The translations under genes were made by a program, and so were the position numbers. 64,000 bases of DNA, from the NCBI RefSeq assembly GCF_002213415.1, contig NZ_NJGU01000009.1:124001-188000 (forward strand), written 5' to 3'. The notes under the pieces were generated by a model. The model ran no database searches, was not told the origin of the DNA, and saw only the letters and a program-made list of their open reading frames with translations. Positions 46,873 to 56,435 of the stretch are shown piece by piece (positions within the stretch are counted from its first letter, which is position 1; each line of letters opens with the position of its first letter). The stretch is from Herbaspirillum robiniae (GTDB lineage Bacteria > Pseudomonadota > Gammaproteobacteria > Burkholderiales > Burkholderiaceae_D).

Positions 46873-48186
46873 TCAGCGCGGCGGCCGCTGCATCCTGCAC
46901 GAGGTCGGCAGCACCGTCTGCTCGGCCGGGATGAAACGTTCGGTACGGAAACCGTAACCACTGCCCTCGTTGTCGAAACGGATGCCGCCGCTGTCGGCGC
47001 GCTGCATCTGCATCAGGTACAGCGGCTGGATCAGCTGGTGGTCGTCCGCGCGCATCGTGGCATTGTGAAACGCGCTCTGATAATGCGCGCCTTCCAGGGC
47101 ATATGCAACCGCCCTGGGATCGGCGCTTTTCGCTTTTTCGATGGCTTTGGCCAGCATCTCGATCATCACCTGCATGCGCAGGTACATGTAATCGTCCTTG
47201 GGCTGCGGATAGCGCTTGCGATACTCCTGGTAGAACGCGTCGCTGGGCGAGCCGGGATTGCCGCCGGCGTTCGGATGCCACTCGGCCACCGCCCGCACCG
47301 TGCCCACGCCGGCGTCGGCGATCGCCGCCGGCGCGCCCAGGCTGTTGGCGTAGAAGGTGTAGAACTTGGCCTTGAAGCCGGCGTCCTTGGCGGCCTTCAC
47401 CAGCAGCGTCAGGTCGTTGCCCCAGTTGCCGGTGATGACCGCGTCGGCGCCTGCGCTCTTCATCTTGGCGATGTAGGGCGCGAAGTCCTTGATCTTGCCG
47501 ATCGGGTGCAGCTCGTCGCCGACGATGGCGATGTCGGGCCGCTTGGCCGTCAACTGCTCGCGCGCGGCCTTGGCCACCTGGCGGCCGAAGCTGTAGTCCT
47601 GGCCGATGATGTAGACGCGCCGGGTCTTGTCATCGGCCTTGATGGCCTCGGTCAGCGCCTGCATGCGCATGTCGGCGCTGGCGTCGAAGCGGAAGTGCCA
47701 GAAGCTGCACTTCTCGTTGGTCAGCGCCGGATCCACCGCCGAGTAGTTCAGGAACACCACGCGGTTGCCGGGCTCGCGCTGGTTGTGCTTGTTGACGGCG
47801 TCGATCAGGGCGGCCGCCACCGCCGAGCTGTTGCCCTCGATCAGGAAGGGAATGCGCTGGTCGGTCAGCTGGCGGAACTGCACCAGCGAATCCTCCACGC
47901 CCAGCTTGTTGTCGAAAGTGGAGAGCTGCAGCGGGTGCCTGCCGTCCGGCAGCGCCACGCCGCCGCGCGCATTGATGCGGTCGATGGCGTAGCCGATGTT
48001 GCGCACCACCGCCTCGCCGGCATTGGCGAAGGGGCCGGAGAGGCCGTCGATCATGCCGATGCGGATCGGCGCCAACGCTGGCGCTGGCGCCGGCGCTGGC
48101 GCGGCGGCATGGGCGACATGCAGGGAACAGGCCGCGAGGGCGGCGCAAAGCGAGGCGAGCAGTTTCGGTTGCAGCAGTTTCTTCAT
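46873..48186 (-). CDS. ABC transporter substrate-binding protein, Leu/Ile/Val type
   Basis: A 437-residue periplasmic binding protein of the branched-chain amino acid (Peripla_BP_6) group. The ATG at 48186 gives a good signal peptide (LLASLCAALAACSLHVAHA). An Ala-Pro repeat of about 12 residues follows, then IRIGMIDGLSGPFANAGEA, the typical start of the binding domain. VYIIGQDYSFGRQVAKAARE and ADAVITGNWGNDLTLLVKAA are also characteristic. No permease or ATPase genes are adjacent, so it is an orphan component here. The ligand cannot be inferred. Confidence 0.9.
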   Translation of the reverse strand: MKKLLQPKLLASLCAALAACSLHVAHAAAPAPAPAPALAPIRIGMIDGLSGPFANAGEAVVRNIGYAIDRINARGGVALPDGRHPLQLSTFDNKLGVEDSLVQFRQLTDQRIPFLIEGNSSAVAAALIDAVNKHNQREPGNRVVFLNYSAVDPALTNEKCSFWHFRFDASADMRMQALTEAIKADDKTRRVYIIGQDYSFGRQVAKAAREQLTAKRPDIAIVGDELHPIGKIKDFAPYIAKMKSAGADAVITGNWGNDLTLLVKAAKDAGFKAKFYTFYANSLGAPAAIADAGVGTVRAVAEWHPNAGGNPGSPSDAFYQEYRKRYPQPKDDYMYLRMQVMIEMLAKAIEKAKSADPRAVAYALEGAHYQSAFHNATMRADDHQLIQPLYLMQMQRADSGGIRFDNEGSGYGFRTERFIPAEQTVLPTSCRMQRPPR

Positions 48187-48305
48187 CGATATCCGGTCAG
48201 GCAAGGTGCGCCGCCATGGCGGCGCCGCGCGAAAGCCGCATTGTACGTTGTTTGAATTTGGCCTCCGCAATGCGCGGCGCAGGCGACGCTGCCGAAACGA
48301 TCCGA

Positions 48306-48311
48306 TAAACT
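48306..48311 (+). promoter_or_regulatory. -10 candidate immediately before the first DUF3108 gene
   Basis: TAAACT ends only 7 bp before the ATG at 48318. If it is used, the transcript would be leaderless or nearly so. No -35 is obvious. Confidence 0.35.
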
Positions 48312-48317
48312 GGCGGC

Positions 48318-49463
48318 ATGTCCGAAGCCTCCCGCGATCCATCCCGCACACCCCGACGCTGGCCGCGCGTGCTCGTGCTGGCCGCGCTCTCGCTGGCGCT
48401 GCACCTGCTGCTGGTGGACTGGGGCAAGCGCCATCTGGTGGCGCAAAGCGCGCAGCATGACCAGGTGTTTACCGTCGAACTGCACCCGGTGCCGCCACCG
48501 CAGGAGCCGGTATCGCTGCCGGCGGCCAGGCCGCCCGCCCCGAAAAAGACCGCCGACGCTCCCCGCAAGCGCGCTGCCGCGCCGGCGCGACAGCAATCCA
48601 TCGAACCACCCGACGAGCCCATCCGCGAAACCGTGGAAACCATCGCCGCCCCACCGGCGAACACGCCCGCCGTCACCGAGACCGCCGGCGCGGCTTCCGG
48701 CACGGGCGACGCCGCCAACGGCGACGGCAACGGCAGCAGCGCCCAGGCGTCAGCGCCGACGCAAGAGCCGACCGGCAACGCCGGCACCCACTACGAGACC
48801 GACCCGCCGCCCACCGCCCGCCTCGAGTACGACGTCCAGGCCACCTACAACCAGATGCCGGTGCACGGCTACGGCACGCTGGACTGGAAGACCGACGGCA
48901 AGACCTACCGCGTGGAGGGCAAGGCGGAAGATTTCCTGTTCACCTTCCTCAATTTCTCCAGCAGCGGCGACATCGACGGCTTCGGCGTCTCGCCTGAGCT
49001 CTACACCGAAAAACGCATGCGCAAGGCCGCCACCAACACGCATTTCAACCGCGAGCGCAACACCGTGAGCTTTTCCTCGTCCACCGAGAGCTACCCGCGC
49101 AACGGCGGCGAGCAGGACCGGGCCAGCCTGATCTGGCAGCTGTCGGCGATCGGCCGCGGCGACGCCGGCAAATTCAGGCCCGGCGCCGTGCTGGACTTCT
49201 TTGTCGCCGGCGTGCGCGATGGCGAGCTATGGCGCATCCAGGTGCTGGGCGAGGAAGACATCCGGCTGCCCATCGGCAACCTGCGCACCTGGCACGTGGT
49301 GCGCATGCCCAAGCCGGGCTCGTATGACCAGCGCATCGACATCTGGCTGGCGCCGCAGCACGAGTGGTATCCGGTGCGCCTGCGCTATACCGACCCGCGC
49401 AAGGACGGCGATTTCCTCGACATGGCGCTCTCGGAAGTGAAGCGCCAGCGCGCCGGAGAATGA
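48318..49463 (+). CDS. DUF3108 protein with membrane anchor and Pro-rich stalk
   Basis: A 381-residue protein with a TonB-like layout. It has one N-terminal hydrophobic helix (about 17-33), a Pro/Ala/Thr-rich stalk (about 55-165) and a C-terminal DUF3108 domain (about 168-381), recognised by LEYDVQATYNQMPVHGYGTL, FNRERNTVSFS and DIWLAPQHEWYPVRLRY. The domain probably faces the periplasm. DUF3108 function is unknown. A second DUF3108 gene without the stalk follows 225 bp downstream. Confidence 0.83.
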   Translation: MSEASRDPSRTPRRWPRVLVLAALSLALHLLLVDWGKRHLVAQSAQHDQVFTVELHPVPPPQEPVSLPAARPPAPKKTADAPRKRAAAPARQQSIEPPDEPIRETVETIAAPPANTPAVTETAGAASGTGDAANGDGNGSSAQASAPTQEPTGNAGTHYETDPPPTARLEYDVQATYNQMPVHGYGTLDWKTDGKTYRVEGKAEDFLFTFLNFSSSGDIDGFGVSPELYTEKRMRKAATNTHFNRERNTVSFSSSTESYPRNGGEQDRASLIWQLSAIGRGDAGKFRPGAVLDFFVAGVRDGELWRIQVLGEEDIRLPIGNLRTWHVVRMPKPGSYDQRIDIWLAPQHEWYPVRLRYTDPRKDGDFLDMALSEVKRQRAGE

Positions 49464-49688
49464 CGCCGGCCATGCCGCAGCTGGCAAGCCCTGTCAAAAT
49501 CGGAAACAATTGAGAACAATTCGAGAGGATATGCGGCAGAACCACGACCATCGCCTCGGGTCGTAACGAGAGGACGCACGGCGATGATGCACGGCGACGA
49601 CTTGAAAGCCGGGCATCCGTCCCGACCTCCCTGTCATCCTCCATACACCGACAGACACACCAACAGAGACCAACACGAAGAGCTCGCC

Positions 49689-50459
49689 ATGACAACTTTC
49701 CACCCTGCACGACTCCGCACCACCCTGGCCGCCGCCGCGCTGGCCGGCCTGCTCGCCGCCCCGGCGTTCGCCGCCGACGGCCCGCACCCGGTCGAAAAAC
49801 GCGCCTTCAACCTGCCGCCCTCGGCCGAGCTGAACTACTCCATCCAGGCCAAGCAGAGCGGCCTGGACGTCAAGGGCCAGGGCCTGGTCAAGTGGACCAA
49901 CGGCAAGACCTCCTACAGCGTCAGCACCGAAACGCGCGCGATGCTGCTGGGCAAGATCCTGGAAACCAGCAGCGAAGGCGCGGTCGACGCCTACGGCCTG
50001 GCGCCCGACCGCTTCGTCGAGAAGCGCCTGCGCCGCGATCCGTCCACCACCACCTTCAACCGCGAGCAGAACAAGATCACCTTCACCCAGTCGGCCGACA
50101 GCTTCCCGCTGCAGGGCGGCGAGCAGGACCGCACCAACATCACCTGGCAGCTGGTGGCCGTGGCGCGCGCCAACGCGGCGAAGATGACGCCGGGCTCGGA
50201 ATGGAAGTTCTTCGTGGCGGGACCGCGCGACGCCGAACAATGGAGCTTCAAGGTGGTCGGCCGCGAAAAGATCAGCACCCCGCAGGGCCAGACCGAGGCG
50301 GTGCACATCTTCCGCGCGCCGCCGCCTGACGACCAGGGCCAGAAGCTGGACATCTGGCTGGCGCCCAAGATGGAGTGGTACCCGGTGCGCCTGAAGTTCA
50401 CCGACCCGGATGGCGACTATATCGAGCAGACGCTGGATTCGGTCAAGAAAACCAACTAA
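49689..50459 (+). CDS. DUF3108 secreted protein
   Basis: A 256-residue periplasmic protein: a signal peptide ([17 protein letters not shown]) and then a DUF3108 domain. The domain parallels the upstream gene closely, with shared elements such as [33 protein letters not shown] and [18 protein letters not shown], so the two are paralogues. The ATG at 49689 is chosen because it begins the signal peptide; the frame extends 35 codons upstream without support. Function unknown. Confidence 0.85.
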   Translation: MTTFHPARLRTTLAAAALAGLLAAPAFAADGPHPVEKRAFNLPPSAELNYSIQAKQSGLDVKGQGLVKWTNGKTSYSVSTETRAMLLGKILETSSEGAVDAYGLAPDRFVEKRLRRDPSTTTFNREQNKITFTQSADSFPLQGGEQDRTNITWQLVAVARANAAKMTPGSEWKFFVAGPRDAEQWSFKVVGREKISTPQGQTEAVHIFRAPPPDDQGQKLDIWLAPKMEWYPVRLKFTDPDGDYIEQTLDSVKKTN

Positions 50460-50551
50460 GCTTCCATCCATCCCATCGCGCGGGGCCTGCGCCGGCATCG
50501 ATGCCGGCCAGGCCCCGCGCCGTTACACCTTCATCTTCGCAGGCAGGCAAC

Positions 50552-51298
50552 ATGTCCGACATTTCCCCCGACGCGGTCGCGCCGACCGTCAAGACCCAAA
50601 GCGCGCTGGTGCTGTTTTCCGGCGGCCAGGATTCCACCACCTGCCTGGCCTGGGCGCTGTCGCGCTACCAGCGCGTGGAGACCATCGGCTTCGACTACGG
50701 CCAGCGCCACGCCATCGAACTGGAAGTGCGTCCGGCGCTGCTGGAAAAGCTCAAGACCTTCTCGCCCGAATGGCAGGCGCGCCTGGGCGAGGACCACATG
50801 ATCGACCTCGGCCTGATCGGCGCCATCTCCGACACGGCCCTGACGCGCGACGTCGAGATCGCCATGAACGACAACGGCCTGCCGAACACCTTCGTGCCCG
50901 GCCGCAACCTGCTGTTCATGACGGTGGCCGCCACCCTGGCCTATCGCCGCGGCCTGAACGTACTGGTGGGCGGCATGTGCGAGACCGATTTCTCCGGCTA
51001 CCCCGACTGCCGCGATGACACCATGAAGGCGCTGCAGGTGGCGCTGAACCTGGGCATGGCGACCCAGCTGAAGGTAGAGACCCCGCTGATGTGGATCGAC
51101 AAGGCCGAGACCTGGGAGCTGGCCGAATCGCTGGGCGGCGCGCCGCTGGTGGACCTGGTCCGGGCCGATACCCACACCTGCTACCTGGGCGAGCGCGGCG
51201 CGCTGCACGACTGGGGCCACGGCTGCGGCAAATGCCCGGCCTGCGCGTTGCGCGCACGCGGCTACCAGCAGTACGCCGCTCGCAAAAAGACCGCCTGA
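50552..51298 (+). CDS. queC: 7-cyano-7-deazaguanine synthase
   Basis: A 248-residue ATP-dependent enzyme that makes preQ0 from 7-carboxy-7-deazaguanine in queuosine biosynthesis. The PP-loop [19 protein letters not shown] (about 26-44) binds [15 protein letters not shown] and [14 protein letters not shown] are conserved. Zinc-binding cysteines are present in DTHTCYLGE and [14 protein letters not shown]. The ATG at 50552 follows an AGGCAGG stretch and places the PP-loop at the usual distance. No other que genes are in the window. Confidence 0.96.
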   Translation: MSDISPDAVAPTVKTQSALVLFSGGQDSTTCLAWALSRYQRVETIGFDYGQRHAIELEVRPALLEKLKTFSPEWQARLGEDHMIDLGLIGAISDTALTRDVEIAMNDNGLPNTFVPGRNLLFMTVAATLAYRRGLNVLVGGMCETDFSGYPDCRDDTMKALQVALNLGMATQLKVETPLMWIDKAETWELAESLGGAPLVDLVRADTHTCYLGERGALHDWGHGCGKCPACALRARGYQQYAARKKTA

Positions 51299-51359
51299 TC
51301 CGGCACAATTGGGCTGCGCGCGGCAAGCGCCGCGCGTCCTTCGATCCAGCCCCTGCCTT

Positions 51360-52547
51360 ATGCCGACGACAAAAACATCCCGACTGTTCGCCTATGGCGC
51401 CGCCGCGCTGCTGGTGCTGCTGGCCGCCGCCGAGGCGGGTCGCCGCCTGACCGACCTGCCCAGCCTGCCCACGCTGGTCGACCTGCAATTCGACCTGACG
51501 CCGCGCAGCCAGAGCTACAAGGTATTCGACGCCAACCCGATCGCGCGCTCGGCCCATCCGGCGCCGCTGGCGACCGAACTCAAGCCGCTGGACATCGCGC
51601 TGCCATGGAAGGACGGCGGCACGCTGGGCGTGCTCGATTTCCTCAAGACCACCCACGCGCACGCCTTCGTCGTGGTGCAGGACGGCCGCGTGGTCTACGA
51701 GCGCTACATCGACGGCTACGACGCCAACTCCCGCTTCACCTCGTTCTCGGTGGCCAAGTCCTTCGTCGCCACGCTGACCGGCGCGGCGCTGGCCCAGGGC
51801 AAGATCAAGTCGCTGCAGGAACCCATCGGCCACTATCTCAAGGCGGGCGAGATCGCGCCGGCCTACGCCGGCATCACCATCGGCCAGCTGCTGGACATGC
51901 GCGGCGGCATCGATGTCGACGAGCGCTACGGCGGCTCGCTGACTTCGCCCGTGGTGCGCATGTTCGTCACCACCGACCTGAACAGCTTCATTGCCCGGCG
52001 CCACGGTCTGCGCTTCGAACCCGGTTCGCGCTTCGAATACCGCAGCGTCGACACGCTGGTGCTCTCGCGCGTGCTGGCGCGCGCGGCCGGCACCAGCCTG
52101 TCGGCCTATGCGCAGCAGACGCTGTGGGAACCGCTGGGCATGGAGCAGGACGCCAGCTGGAGCACCGACAGCACGCGCCACGGCGTGGAGAAAGCCTTCT
52201 GCTGCATCAACACTACCGCGCGCGACTTCGCCAAGCTGGGCCTGCTGTACCTGAACGAAGGCCGCGCCGGCGGCAAGCAAGTGGTCGCCCCGGACTGGAC
52301 CGCCGAGCCGCGCCTGCCGGTCAACAACGGCGACATCCTCGACTATCGCGACGGCTGGTGGATCCCGCCGGGTAACGCCGCCGACCGCGACTTCTCGGCC
52401 ATCGGCGTGTTCGGCCAGTACATCTACGTCAACCCGGCCACGCGCACGGTGATCGTCAAGCTCTCCGACCATGGCGTGGAGCAGGACGAAGTGCTGACGC
52501 TCTTGGCCATGCGCAGGATCAGCCATTACGTGTCCGGCAAGAACTGA
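51360..52547 (+). CDS. Serine beta-lactamase-fold hydrolase, class C-like
   Basis: A 395-residue protein of the penicillin-binding/class C beta-lactamase fold. An N-terminal hydrophobic segment (about 8-25) suggests export or anchoring. The nucleophile motif is SVAK in RFTSFSVAKSFVATLTG (about 141-144), and the second motif is probably YRS in FEYRSVDTLVLSRVLA. The C-terminal region has DGWWIPP and FGQYIYVNP. Members of this family include esterases and peptidases as well as beta-lactamases, so antibiotic hydrolysis should not be assumed. It ends in a terminator shared with mrcA. Confidence 0.82.
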   Translation: MPTTKTSRLFAYGAAALLVLLAAAEAGRRLTDLPSLPTLVDLQFDLTPRSQSYKVFDANPIARSAHPAPLATELKPLDIALPWKDGGTLGVLDFLKTTHAHAFVVVQDGRVVYERYIDGYDANSRFTSFSVAKSFVATLTGAALAQGKIKSLQEPIGHYLKAGEIAPAYAGITIGQLLDMRGGIDVDERYGGSLTSPVVRMFVTTDLNSFIARRHGLRFEPGSRFEYRSVDTLVLSRVLARAAGTSLSAYAQQTLWEPLGMEQDASWSTDSTRHGVEKAFCCINTTARDFAKLGLLYLNEGRAGGKQVVAPDWTAEPRLPVNNGDILDYRDGWWIPPGNAADRDFSAIGVFGQYIYVNPATRTVIVKLSDHGVEQDEVLTLLAMRRISHYVSGKN

Positions 52548-52610
52548 CGCCGCTCGCCTGCGGGTCGGCCAACACACCGGCAAGCCCACAGACCAACAGT
52601 CCCCACAATG

Positions 52611-52649
52611 AAAAAGCCGCCTGTCTCGCAACAGGCGGCTTTTTTGTTT
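52611..52649. terminator. Bidirectional terminator between the serine hydrolase and mrcA
   Basis: A 14-bp stem (52611-52624 with 52631-52644) with a six-base loop and T-tracts in both directions, between convergent genes. Confidence 0.94.
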
Positions 52650-52665
52650 GCGGCGGATCGCGGCG

Positions 52666-55071
52666 TCAGAACAGTTCGTTCTTCATCTGCGTCTTGGCCT
52701 TTTCCTCTTCCGGCGACAGCGCGCCATGGTCGCCCATGCCCAGGTCGCGCACCATGGCGCTGGGCGGATACTCGGCGTAGTAGTACTCGCCGCCGTTTTC
52801 GATCACGCCGTCAGGCACCTTGCGGTCGACGTTGGGCACATCCTTCAGGGCCTTGGACATGTAGCTGATCCACACCGGCAGGGCCAGGCCGCCGCCGGTT
52901 TCGCGGTCGCCCAGGCTCTTGGGCTGGTCGTAGCCGATCCAGGCGATCGCCGTCAGTCCCGGCTGGTAGCCGGCGAACCAGGCGTCCATCGAGTCGTTGG
53001 TGGTGCCGGTCTTGCCGGCCAGGTCGGTACGCTTCAACGACAGCGCCTTGACCGCGGTGCCGTGACGCACCACGTCGCGCAGCATGCTGTCCATGATGAA
53101 GGCGTTGCGCGCGTCGATCACGCGGTTGGCCTCGTCCTCGGCGGTGGCCGGCTTGGCCTGCGAGAGCACGTTGCCGTTGCTGTCGGTGACCTTGGTGATC
53201 AGGTAGGGGCTGATCTTGTAGCCGCCGTTGGCGAACACCGAATACGCGCCCACCATCTGCAGCGGCGTGACGTTGCCCGCGCCCAGCGCCAGCGTCAGGT
53301 AGGGCGGGTTCTTGTCGGCGTCGAAGCCGAAGCGGGTGATGTACTCCTGCGCGTACTTCACGCCCACGCGCTCCAGGATGCGGATCGAGACCAGGTTGAT
53401 CGATTTCTGCAACGCGCGGCGCATCGAGATCGGGCCCTCGAACTTGCCGCCGTAGTTCTTCGGCTGCCACACCTGGCCGCCGGTCTGGGTGAAGGTCAGC
53501 GGCGCATCGTTGATGATGGTGGCCGGCGACAACCCCTTCTCCAGCGACGAGGAGTAGATGAAAGGCTTGAACGACGAACCCGGCTGGCGCCATGCCTGGG
53601 TCACGTGGTTGAACTTGTTGCGGTTGAAGTCGAAGCCGCCCACCAGCGAGCGGATCGCGCCGTCGTTGGTGTTGACCGAGACGAAGGCCGATTCGACTTC
53701 CGGCATCTGCGTGATGATCCAGCTCTTGCCATCCTGGAACACGCGGATGATGGCGCCGCGGCGGATCTTCTTCTGCGGCGGCGCCTTGTCCGACAGCAGG
53801 TTGGCGCCGAAGCCCAGGCCGGAGCCGGAAATGCTGATCTCCTCGCCGGTGGCCAGCATGGCGGTGATTTCCTTGGGCTTGGCCTCCAGCACCACGGCCG
53901 AGACCATGTCGTCGCTGTCGGGATGGTCGGCCAGCTCGACTTCGACGGCGTCTTCCACGGCTTCCTTGGAGGCGTTGTCCGGCAGCTCCATGTAGCCTTC
54001 CGGACCGCGGTAGCCATGGCGGCGCTCGTAATCGATGATGCCGCGGCGCAGGGCGATGTAGGCGGCGTCCTGGTCGGTCTTGGTGATGGTGGTGAACACG
54101 TTCAGGCCGCGCGTGTAAGTCTCGTCCTTGTACTGCGTGTAGACCAGCTGGCGCGCCATTTCGGCGACGTACTCGGCGTGCATGCCGAAGGCCGAGCTGT
54201 CGCCCTTGACGCGCAGCTCCTCATCCCTGGCCACCAGGTATTGCGGCTCGCTGATGTAGCCCAGCTGGCGCATGCGCAGCAGGATGTACTGCTGGCGCGC
54301 GTGCGCGCGCTTGGGGTTGACCACCGGGTTGTAGGCCGACGGCGCCTTGGGCAGGCCGGCCAGCATCGCCGCCTCGGCGATGGTGATGTCCTTCAACTGC
54401 TTGCCGAAATAGATCTGGGCGGCCGAGGCGAAGCCGTAGGCGCGCTGGCCCAGATAGATCTGGTTCATGTAGACCTCGAGGATCTGGTCCTTGGTGAGGT
54501 TGTTCTCGATCTTCCAGGCCAGCGGGATCTCGTAGAAGAACTTGCGCGTGGCCTTCTGCAGGAAGGTCGGCTCGTTGCTGGTCAGGAAGAAGTTGCGCGC
54601 CACCTGCTGCGTGATGGTGGACGCGCCGCCGCCGCCGCCGGAGAGGTTGGAGAAGGTCGCGCGCGCGATGCCCTGGTAGTCGACGCCGCCGTGCTCATAG
54701 AAACGGTCATCCTCGATGGCCAGCACGGCCTTCTTCATGATGTCCGGGATGTCCTTGAAGTGCACCAGGTTGCGGCGCTCCTCGCCGAACTCGCCGATCA
54801 GCACGCCGTCGGCCGAGAAGATGCGCAGCGGGATCTTGGGACGATAGTCGGTCAGGGTGTCGAGGTCGGGCAGCTTGGGATAGGTCAGCGCGACGATGAA
54901 GGTCACGCCCAGCAGGGCCATGACGACCAGGCCGAAGACGGTGCCGAACAGGCCCAGGATGATGCGCAGGGACCAGTGCAGGCGCTTGCGCGGCGCTTTG
55001 CCCGGCGCCGGATCCGGCTTGCCGGACGGTTCCTGGGTCGGTTTGTCGCCAGCGTTGGAAGAAGAAGACAT
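52666..55071 (-). CDS. mrcA: Penicillin-binding protein 1A
   Basis: An 801-residue bifunctional peptidoglycan synthase. A cytoplasmic tail and one membrane helix (about 34-58) precede the GT51 glycosyltransferase domain, whose catalytic region AIEDDRFYEHGG is near residue 118. Further GT motifs are STITQQVARNFF and RKFFYEIPLAWKIE. The transpeptidase nucleophile SSFK is near residue 498 (QPGSSFKPFIYSS) and KTGTTND near 685. It is divergent from pilM, the usual ponA/mrcA-pilMNOPQ arrangement in proteobacteria. Confidence 0.97.
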   Translation of the reverse strand: MSSSSNAGDKPTQEPSGKPDPAPGKAPRKRLHWSLRIILGLFGTVFGLVVMALLGVTFIVALTYPKLPDLDTLTDYRPKIPLRIFSADGVLIGEFGEERRNLVHFKDIPDIMKKAVLAIEDDRFYEHGGVDYQGIARATFSNLSGGGGGASTITQQVARNFFLTSNEPTFLQKATRKFFYEIPLAWKIENNLTKDQILEVYMNQIYLGQRAYGFASAAQIYFGKQLKDITIAEAAMLAGLPKAPSAYNPVVNPKRAHARQQYILLRMRQLGYISEPQYLVARDEELRVKGDSSAFGMHAEYVAEMARQLVYTQYKDETYTRGLNVFTTITKTDQDAAYIALRRGIIDYERRHGYRGPEGYMELPDNASKEAVEDAVEVELADHPDSDDMVSAVVLEAKPKEITAMLATGEEISISGSGLGFGANLLSDKAPPQKKIRRGAIIRVFQDGKSWIITQMPEVESAFVSVNTNDGAIRSLVGGFDFNRNKFNHVTQAWRQPGSSFKPFIYSSSLEKGLSPATIINDAPLTFTQTGGQVWQPKNYGGKFEGPISMRRALQKSINLVSIRILERVGVKYAQEYITRFGFDADKNPPYLTLALGAGNVTPLQMVGAYSVFANGGYKISPYLITKVTDSNGNVLSQAKPATAEDEANRVIDARNAFIMDSMLRDVVRHGTAVKALSLKRTDLAGKTGTTNDSMDAWFAGYQPGLTAIAWIGYDQPKSLGDRETGGGLALPVWISYMSKALKDVPNVDRKVPDGVIENGGEYYYAEYPPSAMVRDLGMGDHGALSPEEEKAKTQMKNELF

Positions 55072-55520
55072 GCGAGATAAGCGAGTAAAGCTTTAAGTAA
55101 AGCGGGCCGTAGCCGGGTTTTGGAAACAAGGACGCATTATAGCGGCTCGCCCGCGCGCCCCGGGCGGCAGGCACCCCGGGCGTCGCCGCGCCGGAACGGG
55201 GCATGCCGGCGAAATGCCGGCCGCGGCCTGCGCCGGCCCCGATCCGCCTCGAACTGCCACGATCTTGCGGCCATCGGCAAGAATCGCCGCCCAATTGCAT
55301 CGCTGAAGGCTGTCCGGCCAAGTGTTGCAAATAGACCAAACAGCGTTTGACCGCCCGGGGCGCCGCGGTTCCCTCCGACGCCCGTTTTCATTTGACCGCC
55401 AATCCTCAAGTTTCATCTATTGCCCGCACGGACGCCCCTGCCGAACAATCGTCGGCTCATTCACAACGCATCCCGGACCGTCCACGACGTCGGGACCCCA
55501 TTCCAGCGAGGCTTTCCGGC
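55072..55520. other. Divergent intergenic region between mrcA and pilM
   Basis: About 450 bp. Near the left end a minus-strand TATAAT (55136-55141), 65 bp before the mrcA ATG, is a likely -10 element, though its -35 is poor. On the right, a weak plus-strand TTGACC-N18-TCTATT pair near 55390-55420 could serve pilM. The frame of pilM stays open leftward across much of this region, but codons there do not resemble a PilM N terminus. Confidence 0.4.
55136..55141 (-). promoter_or_regulatory. -10 candidate for mrcA
   Basis: A perfect TATAAT on the minus strand, 65 bp before the mrcA ATG. No convincing -35 partner is seen. Confidence 0.4.
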
Positions 55521-56435
55521 GTGGCATTGTTTCCGGCATCGAATCCCTTTCGTCATTGGCGCGGCAGCGAGGCGCGCGCGAGCTGCGCCGGCCTCGACAT
55601 CCGCGCCGATCGCGTCCGCCTGGCGCTGCTGCGCCGCCGGCGCCATCATCTGGAGCTGGAACTGCTGGCCGAACACGTCTTCGACTCGGCCGTCTGCGAG
55701 GGCGGGCAGATCGGCGACTTCGAATTGCTGGCGCAGGGCTGCCGCGAATTGCTCCGCAGTCGCCAGGTCGATGCCGGCGGCCTCGCCATCGCCGTCTCTA
55801 CCGAAACCGCGCCGATCCCCCTGGTGCTGCCGGCCGCCTCCGACGACGTCCAGCGGCTGGCGCAGGTGCGCTCGGCGCTGGCCGCCTACGGCTTTTCCGC
55901 CGATGAATATGCATTCGATTACATCGTCGCCGGCGCGGCCCCCGCCTCCCCCGCCGACGTGCAGGTGCTGGCCCTGGCAATCCCCGCGCTGATGGTGGAA
56001 GACCGGCTGGCGCTGGCCGAGGCGCTGCAGACGCCCCTGCGCGCCATGCCGCCGGAGAACTGGTGCACCGCCGGCTTCCTGCGCGGCAGCCGGGAAGACG
56101 CGGTGCTGCGCGTGGACGCCTCAGGCGCATGGCTGTCGCTGCAGCCCTGCGAATACCGGCCGCTGCGCCGGATGCCGTCCGCGTCCCCCATCGACCTGCT
56201 GCATGAACTGGCGCCGTTGCTGCGCCGGCCGCCGCGCCGCCTGCTGCTGACCGGCGACAGCGATGATCTTGACGCCGTCGCCGCGGCGATCAGCAAATAC
56301 GCCGGCATCACCACCGCCATCGCCGCCCTGCCCGCGCGCATCCGGCTGGCCGGAACGCTTGCCCGCAATGTCTTGCCGCTGGAGCTGCCGCCTTTCCATT
56401 GCGCGCTGGCGCTGGCCGCCGAAGGCTTGGCGTGA
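55521..56435 (+). CDS. pilM: Type IV pilus inner-membrane platform protein PilM
   Basis: A 304-residue actin-like protein that binds the cytoplasmic tail of PilN in the pilus alignment subcomplex. The GTG at 55521 gives MALFPASNPFRHWRG followed by CAGLDIRADRVRLALLRRR, the diverged form of the ATPase-fold opening (GxDIxxxxVKLxxL). A second fold element is RRLLLTGDSDDLDAVAAAI. It is shorter and more divergent than typical PilM (about 350 residues), so the name rests partly on its place at the head of pilNOPQ. Its TGA overlaps the pilN GTG. Confidence 0.78.
   Translation: MALFPASNPFRHWRGSEARASCAGLDIRADRVRLALLRRRRHHLELELLAEHVFDSAVCEGGQIGDFELLAQGCRELLRSRQVDAGGLAIAVSTETAPIPLVLPAASDDVQRLAQVRSALAAYGFSADEYAFDYIVAGAAPASPADVQVLALAIPALMVEDRLALAEALQTPLRAMPPENWCTAGFLRGSREDAVLRVDASGAWLSLQPCEYRPLRRMPSASPIDLLHELAPLLRRPPRRLLLTGDSDDLDAVAAAISKYAGITTAIAALPARIRLAGTLARNVLPLELPPFHCALALAAEGLA

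Noticed and set aside
46873-48351. Longer N terminus for the Leu/Ile/Val-type binding protein
   Set aside because: The upstream 55 codons are Arg-rich and lack a ribosome site. The internal ATG at 48186 starts a standard signal peptide.
52648-55080. 810-codon plus-strand open frame opposite mrcA
   Set aside because: It covers the whole PBP1a gene in antisense and has no signal of its own.
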